Shown here piece after piece: positions 1-9,940 of a stretch of 64,000 nt of DNA. Made by a program: the position numbers and the translations under genes. The stretch spans positions 1,302,001 to 1,366,000 of the forward strand of contig OZ244038.1 of the NCBI GenBank assembly GCA_965215145.1. The letters run 5' to 3'. The DNA comes from G965215145 sp965215145 (GTDB lineage: Bacteria > Bacteroidota > Rhodothermia > Rhodothermales > JANQRZ01). Within the stretch, counting starts at the first letter, position 1; every line of letters begins with the position of its first letter. The notes beneath the pieces are model-generated. The model had not been told where the DNA came from and made no database searches. It saw only the letters and a list, made by a program, of their open reading frames with translations.

Positions 1-106
1 AATCCCCCGGCAAGCTCCGGTGAACTCGGGGGCTGCGCGTTGATGGGGTCTCCACGCACGGCGTAGCTTGGGCCGCTCAACCCTCGACCGCCCTAGCGGT
101 CGCTCG

Positions 107-640
107 ATGCGTCTCCTCCGTCTTCCTGCCGTGCGCCGTCTGCTGAGTGCGGGGCTCCTCGCGAGCCTCGGGCTGTGGGCCGCCGCGCCGCTGGCCGCCG
201 CCGGCGGGGTAACGGAGGCGCAGGCCGCCTGGGCCCGCGCCCACGCCGCCGGGCCGGTCGAGGCCGCCGTGGCCGAGGCGCTCAGCGCCGCCGCCCGCGA
301 GACGGCCGACCCGGGCGCGTTCGCCCAGACGCTGGTCGCCGCGCTGGCGGAGCAGCCGGAGGGCGCTGCGCTCGCCGACTACCTCCGCGAGGCCGGCGCC
401 GACGCGCTGCTGGACCTCCTCGTGGGCCACCTCGTCCGCAGCCTCGGTACGCCGACGGCGCTCTTCGCCGCGGCGCCTCCGAGCCCAGCCGCGCCGGTGG
501 CCTCCGGCCCCCGCGCCGTCACGCCGCGCGCTATCACGGCGGCTCGGCCGGCTGTGTCGAGCGCGGTCCAGGCGCCGGCTGCTGCGCCTCCGCCCGTCGC
601 GGTCCGGTTGCTCTCCGCCGCCCAGCCGCTCGGGCCGTAG
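107..640 (+). CDS. Hypothetical secreted Ala/Pro-rich protein
   Basis: I do not recognise this protein (177 aa). From the ATG at 107 it opens with an Arg-rich stretch and a hydrophobic segment ending near an AAAPLAAAGG-like cleavage site, so export by Sec is likely. A TTG at 68 would add 13 residues before the signal, so I prefer 107. The middle (about residues 30-115) is predicted helical and Ala/Glu-rich. The C-terminal third is a low-complexity Ala/Pro/Val tail. It lies upstream of secD with a 148-bp gap and points the same way. No catalytic motif is visible. Composition bias makes the ORF itself somewhat uncertain, although the signal peptide supports it. Confidence 0.5.
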   Translation: MRLLRLPAVRRLLSAGLLASLGLWAAAPLAAAGGVTEAQAAWARAHAAGPVEAAVAEALSAAARETADPGAFAQTLVAALAEQPEGAALADYLREAGADALLDLLVGHLVRSLGTPTALFAAAPPSPAAPVASGPRAVTPRAITAARPAVSSAVQAPAAAPPPVAVRLLSAAQPLGP

Positions 641-646
641 CGACCC

Positions 647-665
647 GGCCGGCGCCGCGCCGGCC
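647..665 (+). terminator. GC-rich hairpin after the first gene
   Basis: The arms GGCCGGCGC and GCGCCGGCC are complementary around one base, so the physical loop would be 3-5 nt. It starts seven bases after the stop codon of the secreted protein and is followed by a mixed T-containing stretch without a clean T-tract. A weak intrinsic terminator is the simplest reading. Chance palindromy in GC-rich DNA is the alternative. Confidence 0.3.
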
Positions 666-788
666 TCCCTTCGGTTTCTGCGCAGCCGTCGCTGCGCCTG
701 CCTTCCCGTTGGCCGGAAAGCGCTGCGCGCCTGGGGTCCGCCCCGCGCCGCCGCCTCCCGGCCTGCCCGACCCCCGACCTACGATCCC

Positions 789-2735
<1,947 letters not shown>

Positions 2736-2736
2736 C

Positions 2737-2817
2737 TCAAGTTTCGAGTGGTGGGTTATGAGTTCTGAGTGGGCTGCGGTCAACTCAAGACTCATAACCC
2801 ATAACTCACAACTCCCC
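2737..2817. repeat. Heptad-repeat hairpin A1 (TGAGT type) between secD and secF
   Basis: The gap between secD and secF consists of two inverted arms. Reading along 2737-2774, the left arm is built of 7-bp units of the form RGT-NN-YG (equivalently TGAGT plus two variable bases). The reverse complement of 2780-2817 has the same units. The inner 18 bp pair at 16 positions (GGGTTATGAGTTCTGAGT against its partner arm), and the outer part pairs at about 15 of 19. Nearly all mismatches fall on the two variable positions of the heptad. The element is much poorer in G+C than its surroundings. It belongs to the same family as the elements at 13440, 9868, 31501, 34516 and 38935. Confidence 0.8.
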
Positions 2818-2822
2818 AAACC

Positions 2823-3767
2823 ATGCGCATCTTCGAGAACTCCAACATCGACTTCGTCGGGCGGCGCCGGATGGGCTACGTCATCTCCGGCGTGCTCCTC
2901 ACCCTCAGCCTGTTCGCCCTCGTCACCCGCGGCCTCGAGGCCGGCATCGACTTCCTCGGCGGGACCGAGTTCGTCGTCGCCACGGGCGAGCCGCTCCCCG
3001 TCACCGAGGTCCGCACCGAGCTCGCCGAGGCGCTCGGCGCCGACCCCGAGGTGAAGCTCTACGGCGAGGACACCTCGCTGCTGATCCGGACGACGGCCGG
3101 CGGCGACGTGACCGAGCTGAAGGACACCGTCGTCTCGACGCTCGCGGCCGAGTTCCCCCAGGCCACCCTCAGCGTCGAGAAGACCGACTCCGTCGGCCCC
3201 CGCTTCGCCGACGACCTCAAGCGCGGCGCCGTCTACGCCGTGCTGTTCTCGCTGCTGGTGATCTTCCTCTACATCGCGTTCCGGTTCGGGAAGTTCATCC
3301 CGTTCCGCCTCGACAACTTCGCCTTCCCGACGGGCGCCGTGGCGGCGCTCGCCCACGACGTCACGATCACGCTCGGGCTCTTCGCGCTGCTCCACCACCT
3401 CCTCCCGTTCTCGCTCCAGATCGACCAGGCCATCATCGCGGCGCTCTTGACCATCGTCGGCTACTCGCTCAACGACACGGTGGTCGTGTTCGACCGGATC
3501 CGGGAGTACACGAACCTCTTCAAGGCCGAGCCCTACGCCGCCGTCGTCAACCGCTCCATCAACTCGACGCTCTCGCGGACGCTCGTGACCTCGGGGACGA
3601 CGCTGATCGTTGTGGCGACCCTGTTTATCTTCGGCGGGGAGGTCCTGCGCGGCTTCGCCTTCGCCCTCATCGTCGGGATCATCATCGGGACGTACTCCTC
3701 GATCTTCGTGGCCTCGCCCATCGTGCTGGAGATGAAGCAGCGCGCCCTCGCTCGCGCAGCGGCGTAA
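2823..3767 (+). CDS. secF: Protein translocase subunit SecF
   Basis: SecF (314 aa) is the partner of SecD. It has an N-terminal membrane helix after MRIFENSNIDFVGRRR, the family motif GIDFLGGTEF near residue 40, a small periplasmic domain and five C-terminal membrane segments. The conserved sequence VGYSLNDTVVVFDRIRE (about 217-233) aligns with the TM4 region of SecF, which contributes to proton conduction in the family. Length and topology are normal. It follows secD on the same strand, which is the usual order, and is separated from it only by the repeat hairpin. Confidence 0.97.
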   Translation: MRIFENSNIDFVGRRRMGYVISGVLLTLSLFALVTRGLEAGIDFLGGTEFVVATGEPLPVTEVRTELAEALGADPEVKLYGEDTSLLIRTTAGGDVTELKDTVVSTLAAEFPQATLSVEKTDSVGPRFADDLKRGAVYAVLFSLLVIFLYIAFRFGKFIPFRLDNFAFPTGAVAALAHDVTITLGLFALLHHLLPFSLQIDQAIIAALLTIVGYSLNDTVVVFDRIREYTNLFKAEPYAAVVNRSINSTLSRTLVTSGTTLIVVATLFIFGGEVLRGFAFALIVGIIIGTYSSIFVASPIVLEMKQRALARAAA

Positions 3768-3822
3768 CGCGGCGCCGGAGCGGCCTCCCCGCCCCCATCC
3801 GCCTCACCCAACCCACCCCGCC

Positions 3823-4188
3823 ATGCGGTTCAAAACCGAAGAGCGCTACAACGCCGTCGTCCTCCAGCTCAAGGGGGACGTCATGGGCGGCCCCGACGGC
3901 TCGAAGCTCCACGACCAGCTCCGCGAGCTCAAGGAGAGCGGCCAGCCCAACGTCGTGGTCGACCTCTCGAAGGTCCGCTTCATGAACTCCTCCGGCCTCG
4001 GCATGCTCATCGGCGGGCTCGCCACGATGCGGAACGCCGGCGGTGACCTCCGCCTCGCCAACGCCACCGACCGCATCCAGTCGCTGCTGGTGATCGCGAA
4101 GCTCTTGACGGTGTTCAAGCACTACGAGAGCGTGGACGAGGCCGTCGAGAGCTACACCTCGGAGCCGCCAGCGCCCGCCTCGGCCTAG
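3823..4188 (+). CDS. STAS-domain protein, anti-anti-sigma factor-like
   Basis: A 121-aa single STAS domain of the SpoIIAA/RsbV class. In characterised members the unphosphorylated form captures an anti-sigma factor kinase, and a Ser in the loop before helix 2 is the phosphorylation site. Here the motif VDLSKVRFMNSSGLGMLIGG (about residues 45-65) carries this Ser-Ser-Gly-Leu signature. The protein begins MRFKTEERYNAVVLQLKGDV, typical of the first strands. No anti-sigma factor or sigma factor gene lies next to it, so its partner must be elsewhere. It sits 55 bp after secF and just upstream of the repeat-bounded four-helix-bundle unit. Confidence 0.88.
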   Translation: MRFKTEERYNAVVLQLKGDVMGGPDGSKLHDQLRELKESGQPNVVVDLSKVRFMNSSGLGMLIGGLATMRNAGGDLRLANATDRIQSLLVIAKLLTVFKHYESVDEAVESYTSEPPAPASA

Positions 4189-4198
4189 CGGCCGGCTT

Positions 4199-4711
4199 GA
4201 CAGTGGACAGAGAACGGTGGACGGGAGACAGAGGACGGAGGGCGAGAGGCGCAAGAGTGAGCCCGCCCGGCATTTCTCGGAGTTGCGGGGCTACCGCGCG
4301 GCGTTCCGGCTTCAGCAGAACATCTTCAAGGCGACGCTGACGTTCCCGAAGGAGGAGCGGTACTCGCTGACCGACCAAGTCCGTCGTTCCTCCCGCGCCG
4401 TTGGGGCCAACATCGCGGAGGCATGGCAGAAGCGGCGCTACGAAGCCCATTTCCTCAGCAAGCTCTCAGATGCTGACGCCGAGCTTGCGGAAACCGAGCA
4501 TTGGCTGCTGACGAGCCGCGTCTGCGAGTATGTCTCGGAGGCGGTGCTTGCCGAACTCCGCTCTCAAGCCCGCGAGGTAGGCCATATGCTCGGAGCCATG
4601 ATCCGCGACCCCAAACCGTGGTGTCGGCGCCGATCTGCAGATTAAGTCTGTGGTCTTCTGCCCCCCGTTCCCTGTGTTCTGTCCACCCTCCTCGGTCCAC
4701 CGTCCACCGAA
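4199..4711 (+). mobile_element. Putative mobile unit: inverted heptad arrays enclosing a four-helix-bundle gene
   Basis: The left array (about 4199-4250) reads as consecutive 7-bp units around TGGAC-NN: tggacag, agaacgg, tggacgg, gagacag, aggacgg, agggcga. The right array (about 4648-4711), read on the opposite strand, has the same units: tggacgg, tggaccg, aggaggg, tggacag, aacacag, ggaacgg, ggggcag, aagacca. Aligning the arms from tggacag gives about 25 of 35 matches, with most mismatches G to A transitions. The arms are therefore inverted relative to one another and flank the ORF at 4217-4645. The unit abuts the purA start codon. No flanking target-site duplication is obvious. The layout matches the small hairpins elsewhere in the window except that the loop contains a gene. 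Mobility is inferred, not shown. Confidence 0.6.
4217..4645 (+). CDS. Four helix bundle protein (23S rRNA intervening-sequence / Avd-like family)
   Basis: The product (142 aa) has the hallmarks of the small four-helix-bundle family first met in 23S rRNA intervening sequences: FRLQQNIFKATLTFPKEERY, then SLTDQVRRSSRAVGANIAEA and a long amphipathic C-terminal half with HFLSKLSDADAELAETEHWL. The family is structurally related to the Avd accessory protein of diversity-generating retroelements, and its biological role is largely unknown. The longest frame starts at GTG 4217, inside the left heptad array. A TTG at 4283, just before the conserved region, is an alternative start that would leave the repeat untranslated. 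The gene sits alone between inverted repeat arms (4199-4711). No reverse transcriptase or rRNA is present nearby. Confidence 0.85.
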   Translation: MDGRQRTEGERRKSEPARHFSELRGYRAAFRLQQNIFKATLTFPKEERYSLTDQVRRSSRAVGANIAEAWQKRRYEAHFLSKLSDADAELAETEHWLLTSRVCEYVSEAVLAELRSQAREVGHMLGAMIRDPKPWCRRRSAD

Positions 4712-6040
4712 ATGCCCGTAACCATCGTCATCGGAAGCCAGTGGGGGGACGAGGGGAAGGGGAAGATCGTGGACCTCCTCGCCTCCGACGTCGACGTCGT
4801 CGCCCGGTACCAGGGCGGCGCCAACGCCGGCCACACCATCGCCTGGGGGGAGGGGGAGGGCGCGCGCGAGTTCGTGCTCCACCTCGTCCCGAGCGGCATC
4901 TTCCACGCCGGCACGGCCTGCGTGATCGGCAACGGCGTCGTGATCGACCCCGTGGCGCTGATGAAGGAGATCGGCACCATCGAGGAGCTGGGGTTCGGGG
5001 TCGAGGGGCGGCTGCGGATCAGCCACAACGCCCACCTCATCATGCCCTACCACAAGGCCATCGAGCAGGCCCGCGAGCGCTACCGCGACGCCGGCGCCAT
5101 CGGGACGACGGGGCGGGGGATCGGGCCGGCCTACGTGGACAAGTTCGCCCGCACCGGCATCCGCGTCGTGGACCTCCTCGACCGCGACGTGCTGCGGAAG
5201 AAGCTCCGCGAGGCCATCGAGGAGAAGAACGCCGTCCTCCGCGGGGTCTACGACGCCGACGGCCTCGACGTGGACCAGATCACCGAGGAGTACGTCGAGT
5301 TCGACCGCCGGATCGACCCGTTCGTGACGGACACGGCGGCCTACCTCCACCAGGCCCTCCGCAACGGGAAGCGCATCCTGGCTGAGGGCGCACAGGGCTC
5401 GCTCCTCGACGTCGACTTCGGGACGTACCCGTTCGTGACGAGCAGCCACCCCACGGCGGGCGGCTGCATGACCGGCCTCGGCGTGCCGCCGACGGCCGTG
5501 GACCGCGTCGTCGGGATCGTGAAGGCGTACACCACCCGCGTCGGCAACGGCCCCTTCCCGACCGAGCTCGACGGCTCGCCGGAATCCCCGACCGCGCGCG
5601 ATCCTCAGGGGCTCGGGGAGACGCTGCGGCAAGTAGGCCACGAGTTCGGCGCGACGACGGGGCGGCCCCGCCGCTGCGGCTGGCTCGACCTCGTCGCCCT
5701 CCGCTACACCGCCGCCGTGAACGGCTTCACCGACATCGCCCTCACGAAGCTCGACGTGCTCGCCGGGTTGGACGCGTTGCAGGTCTGCACGCGGTACCGC
5801 GTCGGCGACAAGCTGACGGACCGGTTCCCCAACGACCTCGCCACGCTCGAACGGGTCGAGCCGGTCTACGAGGCGCTCCCCGGCTTCGGCGACCTCTCCG
5901 ACGCCGCCACGCCTGCCGACCTCCCGGCCGCAGCGCGGGACTACGTCCGGTTCATCGAGGAGCGCCTGGAGGTCCCCATCTCCATCATCTCGACCGGGCC
6001 GAAGCGCGAGGAGACGCTGCGGGTGACGAGCTACGGATGA
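4712..6040 (+). CDS. purA: Adenylosuccinate synthetase
   Basis: PurA (442 aa) joins IMP and aspartate using GTP to make adenylosuccinate, the first committed step from IMP to AMP. The N-terminal GTP-binding glycine-rich loop is GSQWGDEGKGK (residues 8-18), with catalytic Asp and His of the NAGHTI region following. The sequence TTGRGIGPAYVDKFAR (about 130-146) and the C-terminal block SIISTGPKREET are also characteristic. Length is normal. The ATG follows directly on the right arm of the repeat unit, so the native upstream region of purA has probably been displaced. The stop overlaps the next start by ATGA. Confidence 0.97.
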   Translation: MPVTIVIGSQWGDEGKGKIVDLLASDVDVVARYQGGANAGHTIAWGEGEGAREFVLHLVPSGIFHAGTACVIGNGVVIDPVALMKEIGTIEELGFGVEGRLRISHNAHLIMPYHKAIEQARERYRDAGAIGTTGRGIGPAYVDKFARTGIRVVDLLDRDVLRKKLREAIEEKNAVLRGVYDADGLDVDQITEEYVEFDRRIDPFVTDTAAYLHQALRNGKRILAEGAQGSLLDVDFGTYPFVTSSHPTAGGCMTGLGVPPTAVDRVVGIVKAYTTRVGNGPFPTELDGSPESPTARDPQGLGETLRQVGHEFGATTGRPRRCGWLDLVALRYTAAVNGFTDIALTKLDVLAGLDALQVCTRYRVGDKLTDRFPNDLATLERVEPVYEALPGFGDLSDAATPADLPAAARDYVRFIEERLEVPISIISTGPKREETLRVTSYG

Positions 6041-6714
6041 TGCGTGGAGTGGGGTCGGTCATCCTACTACTGATTGTAGGGAGTACCCTGGGGTGCGCGG
6101 GGAGCCAGCCAAGCTCAGAAGCGCCCTCCGTCGCCGGCCTCTACACCAGTTGCGCCAGCCCCTACGGGGCCTGCTGGCGTGGTGTATTCCGACCCGACTC
6201 CACCTTCAGCGTTCGCACGTACCACGTCCAGTCGGACCCCAGTAGCCTCCCTACGCTGGGCCGGGGTCCGGTCTGCGGCCGATGGCATCACACGGCGGAG
6301 GGTTCGCTGCGGCTTGAAGTGCAGACGGAACCTGAGATCAGAGAGACCGAGACGGGGCCATGCCCGGATAGCCTCCGCATTGCCCTTCGGGGTGGATGCC
6401 CCCAGGGCCCCCTCCGGAACCTGAACCTCCGGCATAGGGGGCGCTGGATCTCTGCCGATGCGGAGGGGCAGTTGGTCCTGGCGAAGGAGCAGAACGAGGA
6501 GGTTCGGCTCTCTCCTCTCGTCTATGAGCCGTTCTCCCTCAACCCTGGAGCTGTAGAAGCCTGTGCGCTGGAGGTATCCCTGCCCTTCACAGCGACGTGG
6601 CAGGAGTGGATAGGTACGAGGTGGAGGGTGCGCGGCCGTGCCCTCTACCCGCTCAACACTCCGAAGTGGCCGTCGCATTGGCCGCTGCGGCGGGTCGGAC
6701 CTGCCGCCGAGTGA
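6037..6714 (+). CDS. Hypothetical lipoprotein
   Basis: The function is unknown (225 aa). The N-terminus MMRGVGSVILLLIVGSTLGC ends in a lipobox (STLGC, Cys 20), so it should be lipidated and anchored in the envelope. The mature part contains several Cys residues (for example YTSCASPYGACW) that could form disulfides. A pattern of short beta-type segments with Trp/Arg suggests a small lipocalin-like or beta-sandwich fold, but I recognise no family. Start and purA stop overlap by four bases, implying translational coupling. Its codon composition is visibly less GC-rich than that of purA, so it may be a recent arrival. Confidence 0.65.
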   Translation: MMRGVGSVILLLIVGSTLGCAGSQPSSEAPSVAGLYTSCASPYGACWRGVFRPDSTFSVRTYHVQSDPSSLPTLGRGPVCGRWHHTAEGSLRLEVQTEPEIRETETGPCPDSLRIALRGGCPQGPLRNLNLRHRGRWISADAEGQLVLAKEQNEEVRLSPLVYEPFSLNPGAVEACALEVSLPFTATWQEWIGTRWRVRGRALYPLNTPKWPSHWPLRRVGPAAE

Positions 6715-6767
6715 CGGGTCCCGCGTGGGGGTAGATTTGCCGTTCGTCTCTCGTGGCTCGCGACTAA

Positions 6768-8159
6768 GTGAAGGCGTACCGGACCTCGACGAAGCTCAAG
6801 CTCGGCCTGATCGCGACGGCCGTCGCCATCGCCGTGGCCTCGCTGTGGTACACCGACGCCCTCGCGGACCGGCTGATGCGGCAGGAGCGCCAGGCCATCG
6901 AGCTCTGGGCCAGCGCGCAGGAGTACATCACGCGGGTCGACGCCTCGAACCCCTACCGCGACCAGTTCGGCCGGCTCGGCCGCCTCCTCGACGCCGGCGT
7001 GCTCCCGGCCGGCGAGGGCGCCCGCTCGCTCGACTCCCTCCGCCGCGCGCTCGAGTGGGCGCAGGCCATGCCGCCCTCCGACGAGATCGACTTCGTCTTC
7101 AACGAGATCATCGAGCCCGAGGGCCGGTTCTCCGTCCCCGCCGTGATGACGGTGGCGGACACGGCGGGGGCCGTCGTCGTCTCGGCGCGGAACGTCCGGG
7201 TGGACTCCTCGGGCAGTCCGGCCGAGGTCGAGACCCAGCTGCTCGCGCGGGCGGCCGAGTTCGACGCCGTCCACGAGCCGATCCGGATCGAGCTCGGCAG
7301 CGGGTTCGAGCCGCGGCTCGTCCACTACGGCGAGAGCGACACCGTCCGCGCGCTGCGGTCGTTCCCGTTCGTGCAGCTCCTCTTCGTCGGGCTCTTCATC
7401 CTCGTCGGCTACCTCGGCTTCTCCTACGTCCGCCGCGCCGAGCAGAGCAGCCTCTGGGTCGGGATGGCGAAGGAGGCCGCGCACCAGCTCGGGACCCCGC
7501 TCTCCTCGATGATCGGGTGGATCGAGCTGCTGCGGGCCTCCGGCGGCGCCGAGGCCGAGACCGTCGCCGACGAGCTCGAGAAGGACGTCGGCCGCCTCGG
7601 CCGCGTGGCGGACCGGTTCCAGAAGATCGGGTCCGTGCCGGAGCTGGAGGACCAGCCGCTCGCCCCCGCCATCGAGGCGACCGCCGACTACGTCCGCCGC
7701 CGGCTCCCGAGCGCCGGCCGGATCACCCTCATGACCGACGTGCCGCCGGACCTCCGGGTCCGCCTCAACCGCGAGCTCTTCGAGTGGGTCACGGAGAACC
7801 TCCTCAAGAATGCGCTCGACGCGATGGACGGGGAGGGGCAGATCGCCGTCCGCGCCGCCCGCACCGCGCCCGGCCGCGGCGGCGCCGGCACGGTCGCCGT
7901 CGAGGTGAGCGACACGGGGAAGGGGATCGAGCGGGCCGCGCAGCGCCACGTCTTCCGCCCCGGCTTCTCGACGAAGAAGCGCGGGTGGGGCCTCGGGCTC
8001 TCGCTCGCCAAGCGGATCGTCGAGGAGTACCACGGCGGCACGCTCACGCTGGCCGAGTCGAGACCGGGTGTCGGGACGACGTTCCGCATCGAGCTTCAGG
8101 AGGCCGCCCCCGTTGCCGCGCCCCCCGCCCGCCCCCGACCCGTCGCCGACCGAACGTGA
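6768..8159 (+). CDS. Membrane-bound sensor histidine kinase
   Basis: A 463-aa two-component kinase. TM1 lies at about residues 10-28, a roughly 170-residue extracytoplasmic sensor region follows, and TM2 at about 201-222 (FPFVQLLFVGLFILVGYLGF). The dimerisation/phosphoacceptor helix contains AKEAAHQLGTPLSSMIGW with His 239. The H-box is the less common HQLGTPLS type seen in many Bacteroidota/Rhodothermota kinases. The ATPase domain carries ENLLKNALDAM (N-box), SDTGKGI (G1) and GWGLGLSLAKRIVEEYHGG (G2). The tail is Pro-rich. The start is GTG 6768. No response regulator is adjacent. The stop overlaps the GTG of the next gene. Confidence 0.92.
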   Translation: MKAYRTSTKLKLGLIATAVAIAVASLWYTDALADRLMRQERQAIELWASAQEYITRVDASNPYRDQFGRLGRLLDAGVLPAGEGARSLDSLRRALEWAQAMPPSDEIDFVFNEIIEPEGRFSVPAVMTVADTAGAVVVSARNVRVDSSGSPAEVETQLLARAAEFDAVHEPIRIELGSGFEPRLVHYGESDTVRALRSFPFVQLLFVGLFILVGYLGFSYVRRAEQSSLWVGMAKEAAHQLGTPLSSMIGWIELLRASGGAEAETVADELEKDVGRLGRVADRFQKIGSVPELEDQPLAPAIEATADYVRRRLPSAGRITLMTDVPPDLRVRLNRELFEWVTENLLKNALDAMDGEGQIAVRAARTAPGRGGAGTVAVEVSDTGKGIERAAQRHVFRPGFSTKKRGWGLGLSLAKRIVEEYHGGTLTLAESRPGVGTTFRIELQEAAPVAAPPARPRPVADRT

Positions 8160-9406
8160 TACGCATCACCCTCCCCTGCCTCGTCCTCGCGCTCGCCACC
8201 TGCGCCGAGCCGGACGCGCCTGAGCCGCTGCCGGGGCCGTTCGTGGAGGTGCCCTCGCCCGCCGGCCCCAACAGCGGCCAGCCTCGCTTGTCCACCGACG
8301 GCGAGGAGGCGCTGCTGAGTTGGGTCGAGGAGGGAGCGGAGGCGGCCGTGCTCCGGTTCTCCTGGTGGAACGGTGGCGGATGGTCAGAGCCGATTGCAGC
8401 GGCGCAGGGGGAGGACTGGTTCGTGAACTGGGCCGACACGCCGGGCGTGGTTCCGCTCGGTGGAGGCCGGCTCGCGGTGCACTACCTCCAGCGGACGGGG
8501 GAGGACACCTACGCCTACGGTGTCCGTGCCGTCCGCTCGGACGATGGGGGGCGGACGTGGAGCCCGCCCGTCGCTCCGCACCGCGACGGCACGCCGACGG
8601 AGCACGGCTTCGTCTCTGCCCTCCCGACCCGCGAGGGCGTCCGGCTCGTCTGGCTCGACGGCCGCGACTACCACGACGCGCAGCCCTCCCACGCTGGAGG
8701 GGGACACGGCGGGAGCAGCGAGGCCGAGATGAGCCTCCGCACCGCCGTCGTCACACGAGGTGGCAGCCTCCAAGAGGAGGCCCTCCTTGACGCCCGAACG
8801 TGCGACTGCTGCCCGACCGCCGCCGTCGTCACGCCCGCCGGCGCCGTCGTCGCCTACCGCGACCGCTCCGAGGGGGAGATCCGCGACATCGCCGTCGTTC
8901 GCCGCACGGCCGAGGGGTGGACCGAGCCCACGATCCCGCACCCCGACGGCTGGCACATCGCGGGCTGCCCCGTCAACGGCCCCGCCCTCGCCGCCGAGGA
9001 GGAGGCCGTCGCGCTCGCGTGGTTCACCGGCGCCCCGACGCCCCGCGTGCAGGTCGCCCACTCCACCGACGGCGGTGTCACGTTCGGACCCGCCGCGCGG
9101 GTGGACCTCGGCAGCCCAGCCGGGCGTGTCGGCGTCGTAGCGGCGGGGGAGGGGGGCGCGCTCGTGAGTTGGATCGAGCGGTCCTTAGACAATGACGCGG
9201 CGGCGCTCCTCGTCCGCCACGTCTCTGCCGACGGCGCGCTCGGGCGGCCCCACAGCGTCACCGAGATCTCGGCGGACCGGGCCTCCGGGATGCCGCAGCT
9301 CCTCCGCCTCGGCGACGCCGTCTTCACGGCGTGGACAGACCCCGGCGCCGAGGGCGAGCCGCCCCGCGTCCGTGTCGCCCGCGCTGACCTCGGCGCGCTC
9401 CGTTAG
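8156..9406 (+). CDS. Sialidase-fold (BNR/Asp-box) lipoprotein
   Basis: A 416-aa exported protein starting at GTG 8156, overlapping the kinase stop. VIRITLPCLVLALATC gives a lipobox-like signal with Cys near residue 16. Asp-box motifs typical of six-bladed sialidase-fold propellers are visible: SDDGGRTWSPP and STDGGVTFGPA. I see no convincing arginine triad or nucleophilic Tyr of true sialidases, so the substrate is unknown. A glycan- or protein-binding role is equally possible. A CDCCP cluster in the middle is unusual and might bind metal or form disulfides. Its stop codon overlaps that of smpB on the other strand (convergent). Confidence 0.75.
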   Translation: MIRITLPCLVLALATCAEPDAPEPLPGPFVEVPSPAGPNSGQPRLSTDGEEALLSWVEEGAEAAVLRFSWWNGGGWSEPIAAAQGEDWFVNWADTPGVVPLGGGRLAVHYLQRTGEDTYAYGVRAVRSDDGGRTWSPPVAPHRDGTPTEHGFVSALPTREGVRLVWLDGRDYHDAQPSHAGGGHGGSSEAEMSLRTAVVTRGGSLQEEALLDARTCDCCPTAAVVTPAGAVVAYRDRSEGEIRDIAVVRRTAEGWTEPTIPHPDGWHIAGCPVNGPALAAEEEAVALAWFTGAPTPRVQVAHSTDGGVTFGPAARVDLGSPAGRVGVVAAGEGGALVSWIERSLDNDAAALLVRHVSADGALGRPHSVTEISADRASGMPQLLRLGDAVFTAWTDPGAEGEPPRVRVARADLGALR

Positions 9407-9867
9407 TGAGCAAGGCGGTCGAGGCGGCGCTTCGACTCCCGCTCGGCGATGGCGTGGCGCTTGTCGTGGAGCTTCTTCCCCCGCCCGATGGCGATTTCTA
9501 CTTTGGCCCACCCCCGCCGGAAGTAGAGCCGGGTCGGGACGAGGGTGAGCCCCTTCTGCTCGGTCGCCTTCCGGATCTTCTCGATCTCGCGCTTGTGCAG
9601 CAGCAGCGTCCGCGGCCGGGTCGGCTCGTGGTTCTCGTAGCCGCCGTGGGTGTAGGGCGCGATGTGGAGGTTGAACAGCTTGACCTCGTGCTTCCCCCCC
9701 CGCGCGCCCTGGACGGCGGCGAACGCCTCCTGCAGGTTCGCCTTCCCCGCCCGCAGCGACTTCACCTCCGTGCCCTGCAGCTCGATCCCCGCCTCGAACC
9801 GCTCCAGCAGCTCGTACTCGTACCGCGCCCGGCGGTTGTCGACGATGGTCTTGGTGCCTTCGGCCAT
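9403..9867 (-). CDS. smpB: SsrA-binding protein SmpB
   Basis: SmpB (154 aa) binds tmRNA and delivers it to stalled ribosomes in trans-translation. Family features are KTIVDNRRARYEYELLERF at the N-terminus, GIELQGTEVKSLRAGKANL, HIAPYTHGGYENHEP, and the basic C-terminal tail with GKKLHDKRHAIAERESKRR that folds into the decoding centre. I chose the ATG at 9867 because the residues upstream of it would be encoded by the repeat element at 9868-9931. The gene is the last of a minus-strand run (ffh to smpB). No tmRNA gene is visible in the window. Confidence 0.96.
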   Translation of the reverse strand: MAEGTKTIVDNRRARYEYELLERFEAGIELQGTEVKSLRAGKANLQEAFAAVQGARGGKHEVKLFNLHIAPYTHGGYENHEPTRPRTLLLHKREIEKIRKATEQKGLTLVPTRLYFRRGWAKVEIAIGRGKKLHDKRHAIAERESKRRLDRLAH

Positions 9868-9931
9868 GAGTCTGTTGCGTGCTGCGTATTGCGTGTCGGG
9901 TCGTGCTGGGAAAACACGCGACACGCTCTAG
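9868..9931. repeat. Heptad-repeat hairpin B1 (TGCGT type) between mqnA and smpB
   Basis: The left arm (about 9872-9897) reads TGCGT-NN three times (tgcgtgc, tgcgtat, tgcgtgt). The right arm (about 9911-9929), read on the other strand, gives agcgtgt and cgcgtgt. The best pairing is gcgtattgcgtgt against its partner, 11 of 13. The segment between the arms, ending gggaaaacacg, resembles the loop end of the element at 38935 (ccaaaacacg). The element lies directly against the smpB start codon. Confidence 0.72.
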
Positions 9932-9940
9932 GAACATCGG

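Noticed and set aside
4..32. Possible terminator hairpin CCCCCG/CGGGGG at the window edge
   Set aside because: The loop is 17 bases, the stem is only six pairs, and the upstream gene is outside the window.
4199..4711. The four-helix-bundle gene as part of a 23S rRNA intervening sequence
   Set aside because: No rRNA sequence flanks it; the neighbours are a STAS gene and purA.
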